Part shown: positions 10,347-21,525 of the stretch, one piece after another
Position numbering within the stretch: the first letter of the stretch is position 1
How the letters are laid out: every line of letters starts with the position of its first letter
Origin: Lethocerus indicus
Lineage: Eukaryota > Arthropoda > Insecta > Hemiptera > Belostomatidae
Assembly (NCBI GenBank): GCA_019843655.1
Contig: JACDQD010000005.1
Location: forward strand, 33,387,817 to 33,451,816
Reading direction: 5' to 3'
Length of the DNA stretch: 64,000 nt
Translations under genes and position numbers: made by a program
The notes under the pieces: model-generated
What the model was told of the DNA's origin: nothing
The model's input: the letters and a program-made list of their open reading frames with translations, nothing else
Database searches by the model: none

Positions 10347-13300
10347 TAAATGTGGAAGAGAAAATGGCCAAGTAACGGTAATTTTCACCTCTACTATATA
10401 AGAAAAATAACGACATTACGAAGGCCGAAACAACATTGGACGAATCCGAGAAAATAGTTTTCAATTTCAACCTCGTAATTGGGGGCGGTGGGCGGGGTTT
10501 ATTGAAATTATATCGCCACGAACAGTAGGTTCGTGTTGTAATAACAGTCGTTGCTAGTAACTGTCGTGTAGTGTAACAGTGATACTACGGACTGTGCAGT
10601 AACAGATATGGGGGCCGGGGGTGGGGGGCGGTCTAAAAAGTCGAGTAATTCTGCGCACAAAGTCGTCGTCGAAACTTTGTCTTTACTAGACCGGTTTCGA
10701 CGCGTGAAATTCGAAGGAATTTTCATCTGTACGGAAACTTTTATACTGTCGTCAGCTTGGAACTTGTACACGGTTTATTGTTACGGAAAAATATTTCAAA
10801 GTTACGAGAATTTGGTTTTATAAATAAAATTTTTTTTTTCCCTATTTTTCTCTTCGAACGGTATCCCGGTGATATTTTTCTTTTTTTTTCTTTTTTTGGC
10901 CCACTCTGGATAACGGGGGCGCTCGAGAGAACTTTCCAGTACGAAACTTTCTCCAGACATTTGCCAGAGGCGACTTCTCCACTTCTACTACGTTTTTCCG
11001 ACCACATTCCAGCACGACAGACCGTTATTATTAAACAGACAAATATATATTTCCAGACGAAAACATCCCCTTCCCCCCAAAAAAAACCCGTAAAATCGAA
11101 CTTTATTCTGACGTGATCGTTGGGGATGGAAAACCGTGGAAAAAAAACGTCAAGTTTTCATATTTCCAATTCAAGAACGCCAAACCCTCTCTAAATAGCC
11201 CCCGAAAATTCAAATATACGTAAAATTCGAAATGTTGGCTAACCGCCGAAACGGCGTATGACCGCGTCTTCGATAGTCCAACTGTTCGATATCTACAGAG
11301 ATTTTTCCAGTTTTCCAGTACAGGCCGGGAGGGGATGACTTTATAAAATTGCTATTAAAAAAATCCTAATCGCGACGTACAATAAGAAAAAACGCGAGAC
11401 GTCTTTTCGAAAAACCCGTCTACGAATAGACGGCCCGATGGAAAAATTCGGAAAAATAATTTTCGCAACGTTGCGAAACCGCCCCGAGAGAGAGAGATTT
11501 CAGGCCGGAAAATTACATAATATCGCGATTCTCGTCCGTATAACGCTGGGGTGGGGTTGGGGGTAAATTATTTTATATATATTGAAGTTAAGTACGAAAT
11601 CGCTTACTTATATCACCCGCCCTCGACCGTAAATTGACACAGATATCGAGAGAAGTCCCAACAACCCCCCACCACCGCCACATCAACGGGGGCTTTATAA
11701 GTAAGTAAGTGGGGAAACGTCGACGTGGAACTCCTCGAGCTCTCCCCCCCCTCTTCCCCCCCCCCACCCTTCGGGACACCGTACCACTTCCGGGATATCT
11801 CCAGACCGACCCGGATGGCGGGGAGGAGAGGAGTGATGCCGCATCCCTAGGGATTTTGGATTTTGGAATCGAAACCTCTCTCGAGGAAAGGGTTTTTCCG
11901 GCCGAATCTTCTGGACTCGGAGGAAATCTTCGCGGCGGTATATTCGGCAGGGGATGGGGGATGAGCGCTCGCGTAATGGGAATATTTTTTCTTTTCCCTT
12001 ACAACAAAACCCTCTCAACAACCGCTACCTTGTGTTCTGGAGTCGACGAGGAGGTACTCCGGCGACGCTATTATCCCGACGAGGACGAGGGCCAGGGCCG
12101 CGCCTGGACCAGCAGCCGGACAGGGGGCCGCATCGCGAACTGGCGACACGACTGGCCAACCCTTCGGCGAATCACTGAAACTTCCCTGTTTCTAAAAAAA
12201 ATTGCACTGGTCCGGATTTTTTTCGCGCGGGAAATTCTACAGTCAGAGGAATCACTCAGAAGAAGACACTTTGCACTCATTCTGTCGGCCGGGCGCGGAT
12301 GGGGGCGAGGGCGGCGAACGAAACTTCGGGGAAAAATTTGAAAAAAAAACTGAAAAAAAATGCGGTACACCGCGGCGTCGGAAAAGAAAAAAAAAAACTC
12401 TCTCGGGCGTCTTGGGAACGTTCACGAACTACCCTAATGGGCGCCGACAGACGACTGCCGGCCGTGGAGTACCGAAGCCCGGGGAGGGATGGATGGCGGG
12501 TGGTGGTGGGGGTTGAATGGAGGGGATGGACGTGGAAGGGTGGGGGGTAGGGTCAGAGAGGAGGCGGCGCCGACGCCATCTAACGGCGTCAACCGACAAC
12601 AACCGGCGGCCCACCGGCTCCACTTCAATGAAATATACCCAATGGTCTTATCCAAAAATTCGACAATTAGAAATGAACGGATTTAACAACACGAAATCTA
12701 GAGACAGTCTGAAACTTAACAGATTTGGCAACAAAAAATAAAAATAAAATAAACCCCCATCGAAACCTCATCGGAATCACCACGTCGGGAGAAAGTACTC
12801 AGTGCCCCCACCCCCCGCCCCTCGGGCGTTATTACCTAAAAATATCTCACGTTTTCACCCCAAACGGGACTTCAGTCCTGAAAAGAATGACTTGTACTAT
12901 AGTCGAAAAAATACCCCGGTATCACCCTTATTTTTCGGCTTCTAATTTGAACATTTCAGAATATACCTTTTGGGACAGGTTTGTTGACGTGTTCGAACTC
13001 GCTTAAAGTACAGACAACGCCGTATTGAGGGCGACCAAGTCCCCGCCCGCAATGACTTAGTTGTTGCCGCAATGACATAGTTTTCAGCGGGAAAAATCGC
13101 CGACTTTTCCCAACTTCAACTTCGTTTATTATCCGTACTTGGCTGTAGCGGCGCCGCCAACCCGTATATTGACGGGGACTTGATTCGCCGTTTCGAGGCG
13201 TCGGCAAGGCCCGGTCCGTACGGCAAATCAAGTTGTAACTTCGTCGTGTTATGAAAATTACGATTGATATAATAAAACGATCTTTACGTGATCGTGACGT

Positions 13301-13388
13301 TGCGCGGATCGAGCATAATAACATTTTATACGGAAATTTTAGTTAAATCCTTTTTTCGGTTCGATAAACCGGAGAATTCCCGGGGGTT

Positions 13389-13679
13389 TTAATAATGTAG
13401 ATTTTGAAAGACGATATTCAAAGAGCCGTTGAACAGTATATTGAAACGCTGAGAATGGCTATGAAATAGAATTTTCGATCGATCTTCTCGCCTGCATCTT
13501 CGGTAGCATTTTTGGCCGGCTCTTATTTTATTATGGATTTTGTTGAAACACGGCGTCAATTTAGACCGTATAAAACTTGAATTGAAACCGGACTGTTGGT
13601 ACAACCGGTGTCCGAGGCGACGAGGTACATCGGGTACATTTTTCGTACCTTTGATGATGATATTATTCGTACCATTCAT
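13389..13679 (-). other. Unassigned 96-codon open frame, coding status doubtful
   Basis: An ATG-to-TAA frame in apparently non-repetitive sequence. The predicted product is 96 residues and basic, with a Lys/Arg/Cys cluster near residues 52-70 (RAGQKCYRRCRRED). It has no membrane segment, signal peptide or domain that I recognise. There is no neighbouring gene, and promoter or polyadenylation signals cannot be judged. A frame of this size is expected by chance in 64 kb, so it may be nothing. Alternatively it could be one exon of a larger gene outside the repeats. It is listed only because it is ATG-initiated and not a repeat reading. Confidence 0.12.
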
Positions 13680-14087
13680 TCTATGAGCTATCCACCCTCC
13701 TCCTCTCCCGTCGTACCGTGAAATTGCGGCGTGAATTGATTTCGGGGATGGTTGTGGGCGGTACGAACCGTTTTCGGACGCGAACTGTCTTTGGCGGACA
13801 GCCGTAACTGGATGTTAATGTGGGCGGGGCTGTGGGCGGGGAGTGATGCGGGGTGATGGAGTGATAGTTATTATCGTTGCGCCTGTCGTAGGCGAGGTCG
13901 TACTCCCCTACCCCCACCCCCCCACCACCCCTTTTTAACCGTCGACGGTTTGGCTGAAGTGGGCGAGTCCGACTTCCTTATTAGTGTCCAAACCAATCTA
14001 ACACAACAGAACTATTTCGGTCGTTGAATTGTCGGCCTCGACACAGAAGCAACACTACAACATAACTCTGGACGATGCGGTCCGCCT

Positions 14088-14170
14088 CCGGTACGACGGC
14101 CGCTCGCCGTCTTCAGTAGTCATTCAGCGGCACGCCAGAACTCCCCCCGGTCCAGCGAAACACCCGAAAA
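14088..14170. repeat. Family P partial copy
   Basis: A left-arm remnant, ACGGCCGCTCGCCGTCTTCA, is followed by a degraded right-arm remnant with CGGTCCAGCGAAA. The centre is mostly missing. Confidence 0.55.
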
Positions 14171-14221
14171 CATACTTTTATTGTCACAACTGTAGAATTA
14201 CAATTGATACCGAAGTGGCTA

Positions 14222-14330
14222 TTTATTTTTTATATATTTTTCTATATAATTTTATCAGGGAACTATTGGTAAGTCGGGATGGTTTGTGCAATTCCGCCTC
14301 ACGAATATTTTGTTCGGCCGCAAAACCGCA
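14222..14330 (+). repeat. Direct repeat flanking a satellite, left copy
   Basis: TTTTATCAGGGAACT, GGGATGGTTTGTGCAATTCC and GAATATTTTGTTC align with TTTTATCAAGGACCT, GGGACGTTTTTGTCTAATTCC (split) and GAATTATTTTTGTCC at 15107-15195. Identity is about two thirds by eye. The pair brackets the 48 bp array. Confidence 0.55.
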
Positions 14331-15090
14331 TTTTTGGGTCTAAAAATGCCATCTCTAGACCTAAAACCATCGTTTTCGGACCAATTTTGCGTCTAAAACG
14401 CCTTTTTGGGCCTAAAACCCCATTTTGGGCCAATTTTGCGTCTTAAAACGCCTTTTGGGCCTAAAACCGCGTTTCGGGCCAATTTTGCGTCTAAAAACCC
14501 TTTTTCGAGCAAAACCGCATTTTGGGCCAATTTTGCGTCTAAAAACGCCTTTTTGTGCAAAAACCGGATTTTGGGCCAATTTTGCGTCTAAAATGCCATT
14601 TTCGGGCCTAAAACCGCATTTTTTTTGCGTCTAAAACCCTTTTGCGGGCAAAAACATTTTGGGCCAATTTTGTCTAAAATGCCATTTTCGGGCCTAAAAC
14701 CGCGTTTGGGCCAATTTTGCGTCTGAAACCCTTTTCAAAAGCATTGTGGGCCAATTTGCGACTAAAACCGCATTTTGGGCCAATTTTGCGTCTAAAATGC
14801 CATTTTGGGCCTAAAAAAGCCGCCATTTGCGTCTAAAACCCTTTTCGGGCCAATTTTGCGTCTAAAACCTTTTTCGGGCAAAAACCGCATTTTTGGGCCA
14901 ATTTTGCGTCTAAATGCCATTTTCGGGCCAATTTTGCGTCTAAAATGCCCTTTTGGGCAAAACCCCATTTTTGCGTCTAAAATGCCATTTTTGGGCCTAA
15001 AAACCGCGTTTTCAGGACCAATTTTGCGTCTAAAACCCCTTTTGGGCCTAAAAACCTCATTTTGCGTCTAAACACCCCTCTTTCGGGGCA
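14331..15090 (+). repeat. 48 bp satellite array, forward orientation
   Basis: Units alternate TTTTGCGTCTAAAA, GCCATTTT or CCCTTTTT, GGGCCTAAAACCGC, ATTTTGGGCCAA. The period is about 48 bp, made of two diverged half-units. Frames reading through it give repetitive ILRLK-type peptides and are not genes. Confidence 0.9.
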
Positions 15091-15106
15091 AATTATTACT
15101 ATTTTT

Positions 15107-15200
15107 TTCTATATCTGTCTATAAAATTTTATCAAGGACCTTTTGGCGGGACGTTTTTGTCTAATTCCGTGACTCGAATTATTTTTGTCCCGTCAAAACG
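15107..15200 (+). repeat. Direct repeat flanking a satellite, right copy
   Basis: Partner of 14222-14330 in the same orientation on the other side of the array. Confidence 0.55.
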
Positions 15201-15235
15201 AGATTTTATTTTAAAATAATTATCCGCCCAACGCG

Positions 15236-15398
15236 TGACGTCACACGCACGGTCTATTTTTCTATTTAAAAACGTTTGTTGACTTAAAAACCGATAATTT
15301 CAAACGGAAATTCCGAAGCGATATTGCGAAATGTAACGGAACGTTTTAATAGACGTTGGAAAGAAAGGGACGTCCGTGGAATTGTGCGCGTGACGTCA
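15236..15398. promoter_or_regulatory. Two CRE-type palindromes (TGACGTCA)
   Basis: Perfect TGACGTCA octamers stand at 15236-15243 and 15391-15398, both preceded by GCG. This is the consensus bound by CREB/ATF proteins. No transcript is evident downstream other than the family W element starting at 15418, so a regulatory role is speculative. Confidence 0.25.
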
Positions 15399-15417
15399 CG
15401 GGCGCCGACGGGCGCAC

Positions 15418-15526
15418 AGAGTGGTCCAAAAAAATGTATCCACTGTTTATAAGTCCATAACTTGGAAACTAATTGACGGAATTGTCTCTCATTTTTGGTG
15501 AAAGTGTAGCTTAAAGTCCAACTTAA

Positions 15527-15567
<41 letters not shown>

Positions 15568-16255
15568 TGTAGGTGTTGGTGTAGTGTTATAGTTTGTTGT
15601 AGTTGGGGCAATATACAATAGTTGTATTGCGTTGTTCTATTTTGTCTGATAGTCAGTGTTATAGTGTGTTGTCAGTTGTACCTGTTGTACTCAGTAAAAA
15701 ACGTGCTGGCGCAAGGCTTAGAATTGGAGATGAAAGGAAGTCAGTATTCGAAGTGGTATTTTAAGTACGAAAACATTAATGAGAAGTTCAACGGCAACGG
15801 CGAAATGAGTATGGCGAACAGAGCCAAAAATATCCGACTGAACACGTTTGAGTCAGTGTATTTGGTGCTGTATGTTAATAACGGTGACAATTTCGAACGC
15901 CTACACCTATATACATCTTCAAGTTGGACTTTAAGCTACACTTTCACCAAAAATGAGATAGAACTCGGTCTATTGGTTTCCAAGTTATGGACTGTTAAAC
16001 GGTGGATACATTTTTTTGGACCACCTCCGTATATATATATATAGTTTCTGTACGAGGTCAATTTCAGGTATAGTTAAAGTTTGTGGATGTTAGTAACGGT
16101 GGACAATTTCGAACACCTACACCTATATACATCTTCAAGTTGGACTTTAAGCTACACTTTCACCAAAAATTAGAGACAGCTCAGTCGATTAGTTTTCAAG
16201 TTATCGACTGTTAAAGTGTGGATACATTTTTTTGGACCACCCTCCGTATAGCGTA
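15418..16255. mobile_element. Family W composite inverted-repeat element
   Basis: The left arm (15418-15528) begins GAGTGGTCCAAAAAAATG and is followed by a TA tract (15529-15567) and a core to about 15890. The same arm then appears inverted twice, at about 15917-16025 and 16133-16247, each ending TTTTTTTGGACCACC. The core holds GTTGTATTGCGTTG and GGCGCAAGGCTTAGAATTGG, both also present at 60110-60230. A 140-codon frame (15622-16044) runs from core into arm. It matches no transposase and seems incidental. The element is non-autonomous; class inferred. Confidence 0.75.
15529..15567. repeat. (AT)n tract inside a family W arm
   Basis: At this position other arms have only about 8-14 bases of AT (for example near 47610 and 59225), so the tract expanded within the element. 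Confidence 0.9.
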
Positions 16256-16667
16256 GATTATCGAATCTCACTGTCAGATAAATCGCATTTAATCTCTATT
16301 ACATTTTTTCTCGCTACTGCCTATTAAATTGTCGCATATCTGTAATGAAATGAGGAAATTTTCGACGCGTCGAAAGTGCAACCGGATAACGTGTTTCGTC
16401 AACCGAAATATCTCCCTTTCTCCGTTTCTATCTCAATTTTGAATCTTCCATATCCAAATTTGAATATTCGGCTAGTTCTGTGGCGGTCGCCTCGCCGTTA
16501 CTTAATTGAATTTTCCGCGAAAATGTTTTCATTTCGTTTCCGTTTCTCCGCTGATTAAATAACAACAATTGAATAACGGCCATCCGCCGTATATTCACCA
16601 CCGCTCGAATGTACGTATATATACATACCGTAGGGATAAAACGAAATGAGAATATCATCCAGTTTAA
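16256..16667. other. Single-copy stretch, no gene seen
   Basis: The first 35 bases (AGCGTAGATTATCGAATC, CACTGTCAGA) are shared with the sequence beyond the composite at 60746. The element or a duplicated block therefore extends slightly past the arm. The rest is featureless. Confidence 0.5.
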
Positions 16668-17095
16668 TATACTCCTGTTTTGCGGCCCGCGAGTGGTTTG
16701 GAATAGCGCAGTTTCGTCGTTCCGGCCCTCTTTCGCTGTAGATCGGTTTCGGGCCGTTCGCCGTCTTCAGTAGCGCCGCGTATCAGTCACTGTTTGTTAG
16801 TGCTGTGAAAGTGACACAGTGCAGCAGTGAGGGATGCCAAAAACATATCAAAGTGGCCCAACAGTGACTGCTGACACGGCGCTACTGAAGACGGCGAACG
16901 GCCCCGAAACCGGTCTACAGCTAAAGAGACCCCGAACCGGCGAGAGGAGAGACAGAAACAGACGAAATCTAGTGCCGACAGTGACTGCTGACACGGCGCT
17001 ACTGAAGACGGCGAACGGCCCCGAAAACGGTCTGGCAAAAGACCCCGAAACCGGTCTGGCGACGAACACAACTCCGCAAGCGGAACACGACCCAT
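16668..17095. mobile_element. Family P element with duplicated right arm
   Basis: The left arm has CTGTTTTGCGGCCCGCGAG, CGGGCCGTTCGCCGTC and CAGTAGCGCCG. The centre has GCAGTGAGGGATGCC. The right arm appears twice, with CACGGCGCTACTGAAGACGG at about 16874 and 16991, a 117 bp spacing. It could represent the first step towards an arm array. Confidence 0.75.
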
Positions 17096-17097
17096 AA

Positions 17098-18100
17098 AAA
17101 AACGTAATTAGTTTAAAAACCTGTTTTGGAATTCCCGTCGGTTTGTCGTGATTCCGTCTCCTCTCGCCGGTTCGGTATTTCGCTATAGACCGGTTTCGGG
17201 GCCGTTCGCCGTCTTCAGTAGCGCCGTGTGTCAGTCACTGTCGGCACTAGATTTCGTCTGTTCCTGTCTCCCGATCACGCCGGTTCAGTCAGACCGGTTT
17301 CAGGGCCGTTCGCCGTCTTCAGTAGCGCCGTGTCGGCACTGGGATGTTTTCCCGGCTGCATCCTGCTCACTGCACTCTGTCACTGGTCAAAAACGACTTT
17401 AAAAACGCACCAACAGTGACCGACACGGCGCTACTGAAGATGGCGAACGGCCACGAAACCGGTCTGGCGACGAACACAACACACGTAAGCGGAACATCCG
17501 ACCCATAAAAAAAACGTAATTAGTTTAAAAACCTGTTTTGGAATTCCCGTCGGTTTGTCGTGATTCTGTCTCCTCTCGCCGGTTCGGTCTTTCGCTATAG
17601 ACCGGTTTCGGGGCCGTTCGCCGTCTTCAGTAGCGCCGTGTCGGCACTTGGGGATGTTTTTCCCGGCTGCATCCTGCTCACTGCACTCTGTCACTGGTCA
17701 AAAAACGACTTTAAAATGCCCCAACAGTGACCGACACGGCGCTACTGAAGATGGCGAACGGCCCCGAAACCGGTCTGGCGACGAACACAACACACGTAAG
17801 CGGAACATCCGACCCATAAAAAAAACGTAATTAGTTTAAAAACCTGTTTTGGAATACCGTCGGTTTGTCTCCTCTCGCCGGTTCGGTCTTTCGCCAGACC
17901 GGTTTTCAGTTCTTCGACTGGCGGCGTCACTGAAGTCACTGTCGACACTTCGAGTCGTCTTTCGAGTACAAGTGATACAGTGACAGTGGACAAAGTGCCA
18001 ACACAGTGACTACTGAAGATCAATGGCGAGAGCGGCCCCGAAACCGGTCTGGCGAAAGATACCGAACCGGCGAGACGGCGGGAGACAGAAACACCACTCC
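17098..18100. mobile_element. Cluster of three family P copies in tandem
   Basis: The junction AACGTAATTAGTTTAAAAAC recurs at about 17100, 17514 and 17825, so whole elements are repeated head to tail, at spacings of about 410 and 310 bp. Each has a left arm with AGACCGGTTT, CGGGGCCGTTCGCCGTC and CAGTAGCGCCGTG, a centre with CCCGGCTGCATCCTGCTCAC (first two), and a mirrored right arm. The third copy is diverged. Frames on both strands are palindrome readings. Confidence 0.8.
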
Positions 18101-18569
18101 TTATCGCCATAAATTCTGAGGGGTACCTCTGAGGGACAGGGGGATGATTTTTTTTTCGCGATTTTGTAACCACCCAACTCAACCGGAAGGGTGGTTTTTC
18201 CCCGCTTTCCTTCCTCGCGCCGCCGACGTTTCGTCAACTGTCCGAAAGTGGCCGTCATCAGTGTCTGTAAGAGAGTTTAGTGCTATTGTGACTGAATTCA
18301 ATTATCTCTGATTGATACTATAAATGCGGGGTGGGGGTGGCCTGTTAGTGACAGACACTTCCTTCACTATATGCAGAGGTAATTGCATCTGACAGTCTGT
18401 CATCCCTCTCTGTGTCTATATATAGACACCGGTTTCCCAATTAATAGATAACTACGATAGACGGAACAATAAAGAACGGCTTTAAAATGGAACAGCGTTA
18501 AATCTTGTTTATCCCGAACCGAGTTCAAAGGTTTGGAAAAACATATCAGGAATTGTCCGTCCGAATTCC
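18101..18569. other. Single-copy stretch, no gene seen
   Basis: Includes a T-run near 18148 and a small palindrome, TGTCTATATATAGACA, at about 18413-18428. No coding or RNA signal. Confidence 0.5.
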
Positions 18570-19340
18570 GATTCTGTTAGTTAAAAACCGCATTTTCGGG
18601 CCAATGATTTTGCGTCTAAAAACCCTTTTGGGGCCTAAAACCGCATTTTCGGCCCAATTTTGCGTCTAAAAAACTCCTTTTTTTTGGGGCCTAAAACCGC
18701 ATTTTGGGCCAATTTTGCGTCTTAAAATGCCATTTTAGATGATCCTAAAACCCCGCATTTTTAATTTGGGCCAATTTTGCGTCTAAAACCCTTTTTCGGG
18801 CCAAAAACAGCATTTTCAGGCCAATTTTTGCGTCTAAAAATGCCATTTTGATCCTATAAACCGCATTTTGGGCCAATTTTGCGTCTAAAATGCCATTTTG
18901 ATCCTAAAACCGCATTTTTGGGCCAATTTTGCGTCTTAAAATGCCATTTTGGGCCTAATAACCGCGTTTTTGAGCCAATTTTGCGTCTAAAACACCTTTT
19001 TGGGCCTAAAACAGCATTTTGGGCCAATTTGCGTCTAAAAATGCCATTTTTAAAAACCCGCATTTCCAATGATTTTGCGTCTAAAAATGCCATTTGGGGC
19101 CTAAAAACGGCATTTTGATCCCAAAAACCGTTTTGGGCCAATTTAATCTAAAAATGCCTATTTTTGATCCTAAAAACAGCATTTTGGGCCAATTTGCGTC
19201 TAAAATGCCATTTTGGGCCTAAAACCGCGTTTTAGGCCAATTTTGCGTCTAAAACCCCTTTTTGGGCCTAAAACCGCGTTTTAGGGCCAATTTTGCGTCT
19301 AAAAATGCCATTTTCGGGCCTAAAACCCCATTTTTTTGTC
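18570..19340 (+). repeat. 48 bp satellite array, forward orientation
   Basis: Same units as at 14331, with TTTTGCGTCTAAAA, TGCCATTTTG and CCTAAAACCGCATTTT. Some units carry the variant GATCCTAAAA in place of GGGCCTAAAA, a block-specific variant also seen at 20428. Confidence 0.9.
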
Positions 19341-20275
19341 ACCTTAACTCATAATTGGTCACCCAATAATTGGTTTCATACAGTTTCATGCGAAACTTCT
19401 GCTCTCAATACTGAGCGGTTCATTGAGAGTTTCTGGATTTGACTCGTTCCCCCCCGCCCCTTCTCTCTCTCTCGGTCATGACCCATGACCCAGAGAGGGG
19501 TCAGATGTCAGCAGTCTGGGGGGACTAACACAATAAGCGGACGAGAGTTTATAACACTAGGCGGAGGCCCGGGTAGTGGGCTCATTATCATCCCCTTGAA
19601 CGGAGCAAAACTACCCCCTTTCCGCCATCCCGCTTAAACCAATATTGCTATTGGAGGGTGGGCCAACTTGAGCGTTAAACTATAATCACTATATGCGTTG
19701 ATACGCATAGCGGGTTTCTATTTTTATTATTATTATTTTCGCTTTCAACAAATACATTTTTTCCTAACTCGGCCAATATTTTTTACCATCCATTTGGAGA
19801 CAGATTGGGCTCTGAAATACCGGTCTGTAAATTGTTGTACGTGACCGCCGAAGCCTGTTTAAGCGATTCGGCGATTTTTCTCTCTTCTAGAGAGAGAGTT
19901 TTTAGAAAGACGTTTAAAGCGTCGATAGGGCACGAATTCTGTGAGCTTATCCCGGCGCCGGCCAAGTGTACACTTGATGTAACGCCAATAGATCAGAGTG
20001 TGCAAAGTGGACACGTCCGTCGTTAAAATATTACAAAGAAAATTACACTTCATGCCCCACAGGCCTAATGAAATTAGTATTTATTATTCGATAATATAAT
20101 GTCATTTTATGTCCAAAGGGTTTTTGGAAACCCTTCTTTCGTAAGAAACTGACCGCGGTTCATCTTCAAATAACGTCGTCGGTTGGTCACTTTGTTTACA
20201 TCAATTTTAGTTTGGTTTTTAGGGCATTTTTGAGGACAACAACAGGATTCAAGGCCGCTATTTAAGGCGTTTTGG
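19341..20275. other. Single-copy spacer between satellites, no gene established
   Basis: It contains overlapping 60-73 codon frames around 19783-20053 on both strands. None has a recognisable domain, and the minus-strand one starts at TTG. A pyrimidine/C-run lies at about 19448-19470. Confidence 0.45.
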
Positions 20276-20850
20276 ATGCAGAAAACACATTTTTGGGCCA
20301 ATTCTGCGTCAAAAATTCACATTTTTTGGCCTGAAAACCGCATTTTCAGGCCAATTTTGCGTCTAGAAACCCCTTATTGGGGGCAAAAAACCGCATTTTC
20401 GGGGCCTATTTTGCGTCAAAATGCCATTTTGATCCTAAAACCGCATTTTGGGCCAATTTTGCGTCTAAAAATGCCATTTTGGGCCTAAAACCGCATTTTG
20501 GGCCAATTTGCGTCTAAAATGCCATTTTTGGGCCTAAAACCGCTTTGGGCCAATAAAAATGCCCTTTTGGGCCTAAAAACCGCATTTTCAGGGCTTTTGC
20601 GTCTAAAATGCCATTTTGGGCTAAAACCGCACTAACCAATGTTTGGCGTCTAAAATGCAATTTTGGTCCTGAAAACGCGTTTTGGGCCAATGGGCCATTT
20701 TAGGTGTTTGCGTCTAAAACCATTTTTGGGGGCAAAACCGCGTTTTTGACTAATAAAATGCCATTTTTGGTCCCTAAAACCGCATTTTGGGCCAATTTGC
20801 GTCTAAAATGCCATATTTTGCGTCTAAAAATGCCAAATTTTGCCGCAAAG
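20276..20850 (+). repeat. 48 bp satellite array, forward orientation
   Basis: TTTTGCGTCTAAAA and GCCATTTTGGGCCTAAAACC units with many small deletions. Confidence 0.88.
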
Positions 20851-21060
20851 AAAAATGTAACATCACATTTTCTAATTTCAATTTCGACGTATTGACCCTT
20901 GGCAGAAATTGACGCAAATCAACTTCTCTACACATGATATGGTTCTAAAAAAAGTGCGATAAAAGAACTGATGATGATATGATTATAAAAAAGTGCCCCA
21001 TAATAACGCGCAAGGATTTTTAGTTCCGGGTGGTTTTGGGCGCAATTTAATTGAAAATCT
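20851..21060. other. Unique spacer at a satellite polarity switch
   Basis: About 200 bases without satellite units. It holds an imperfect duplication of ATGATATGRTT...AAAAAAGTGC at about 20933 and 20976. The satellite is forward to its left and reverse to its right. Confidence 0.6.
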
Positions 21061-21525
21061 TGAGTTTTCAAAGCATTCAAAAAATCGTACCAAATGCAGT
21101 TTCAGGCCCAAAATGGCATTTTGAACGAAAATTAGCCGAAAAATGCGATTTTCTGCCAAAAAATTCGCATTCTTTTAGACGCACAATTGGCCCAAAATAC
21201 GGTTTCTGGCCCAGAAATGGCATTTTTAGACGCAAAATTGGCCTAAAATGAACGATTTTGCCCAATGTTTCAAATTTTAGAGGCAAAATAAGCCAAAAAG
21301 CGTTTTTAGGTCCAAAAATGTAGGCATTTTAGACGCAACATTGGCAAAATGCGGTTTAGGACCAAAATGGCTTTTTATACTCAAAATTGTTAAAAGTGGA
21401 CTTATACCCAAAATGGGGTTTATAATAGGCCAAAAAGTGGAATTTTACAAGCAAAAATTAGCCCAAATGAAAAGGGGTTTCTAGACGCAAATTGAAAATA
21501 TGGGGTTTTCGATCCAAATTAAAAT
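21061..21525 (-). repeat. 48 bp satellite array, reverse orientation, degenerate
   Basis: Units read TTTTAGACGCAAAATTGGCC, AAAATGCGGTTT and CCAAAATGGCATTTT, the complement of the arrays on either side. Divergence increases towards the 104 bp array. Confidence 0.85.

Larger units (their letters stand above)
10159..14087. other. Mostly single-copy 3.9 kb, no gene recognised
   Basis: This is the longest stretch without identified repeats in the left third. It includes G-runs at 10326-10346 and 10610-10629 and a G/C-rich part from 11.5 to 12.6 kb. In that part frames stay open on both strands, as expected from composition alone. No domain, splice pattern or RNA gene is recognised. One ATG-to-stop frame at 13389-13679 is listed separately. 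Confidence 0.45.

Noticed and set aside
11709..12341. 210-codon plus-strand frame
   Set aside because: Starts at GTG, lies in G/C-rich sequence where opposite-strand frames are also open, includes low-complexity tracts, and shows no recognisable domain.
15622..16044. 140-codon frame inside the family W composite as a transposase
   Set aside because: No catalytic motif or helix-turn-helix is visible, and half of the frame is arm sequence that is also translated at 47.4, 59.3 and 59.7 kb. The copy at 60.1-60.4 kb is not kept open.
19783..20053. Pair of opposite-strand frames of 60-73 codons
   Set aside because: The minus-strand one starts at TTG with an in-frame stop shortly upstream. No homology or context supports either.
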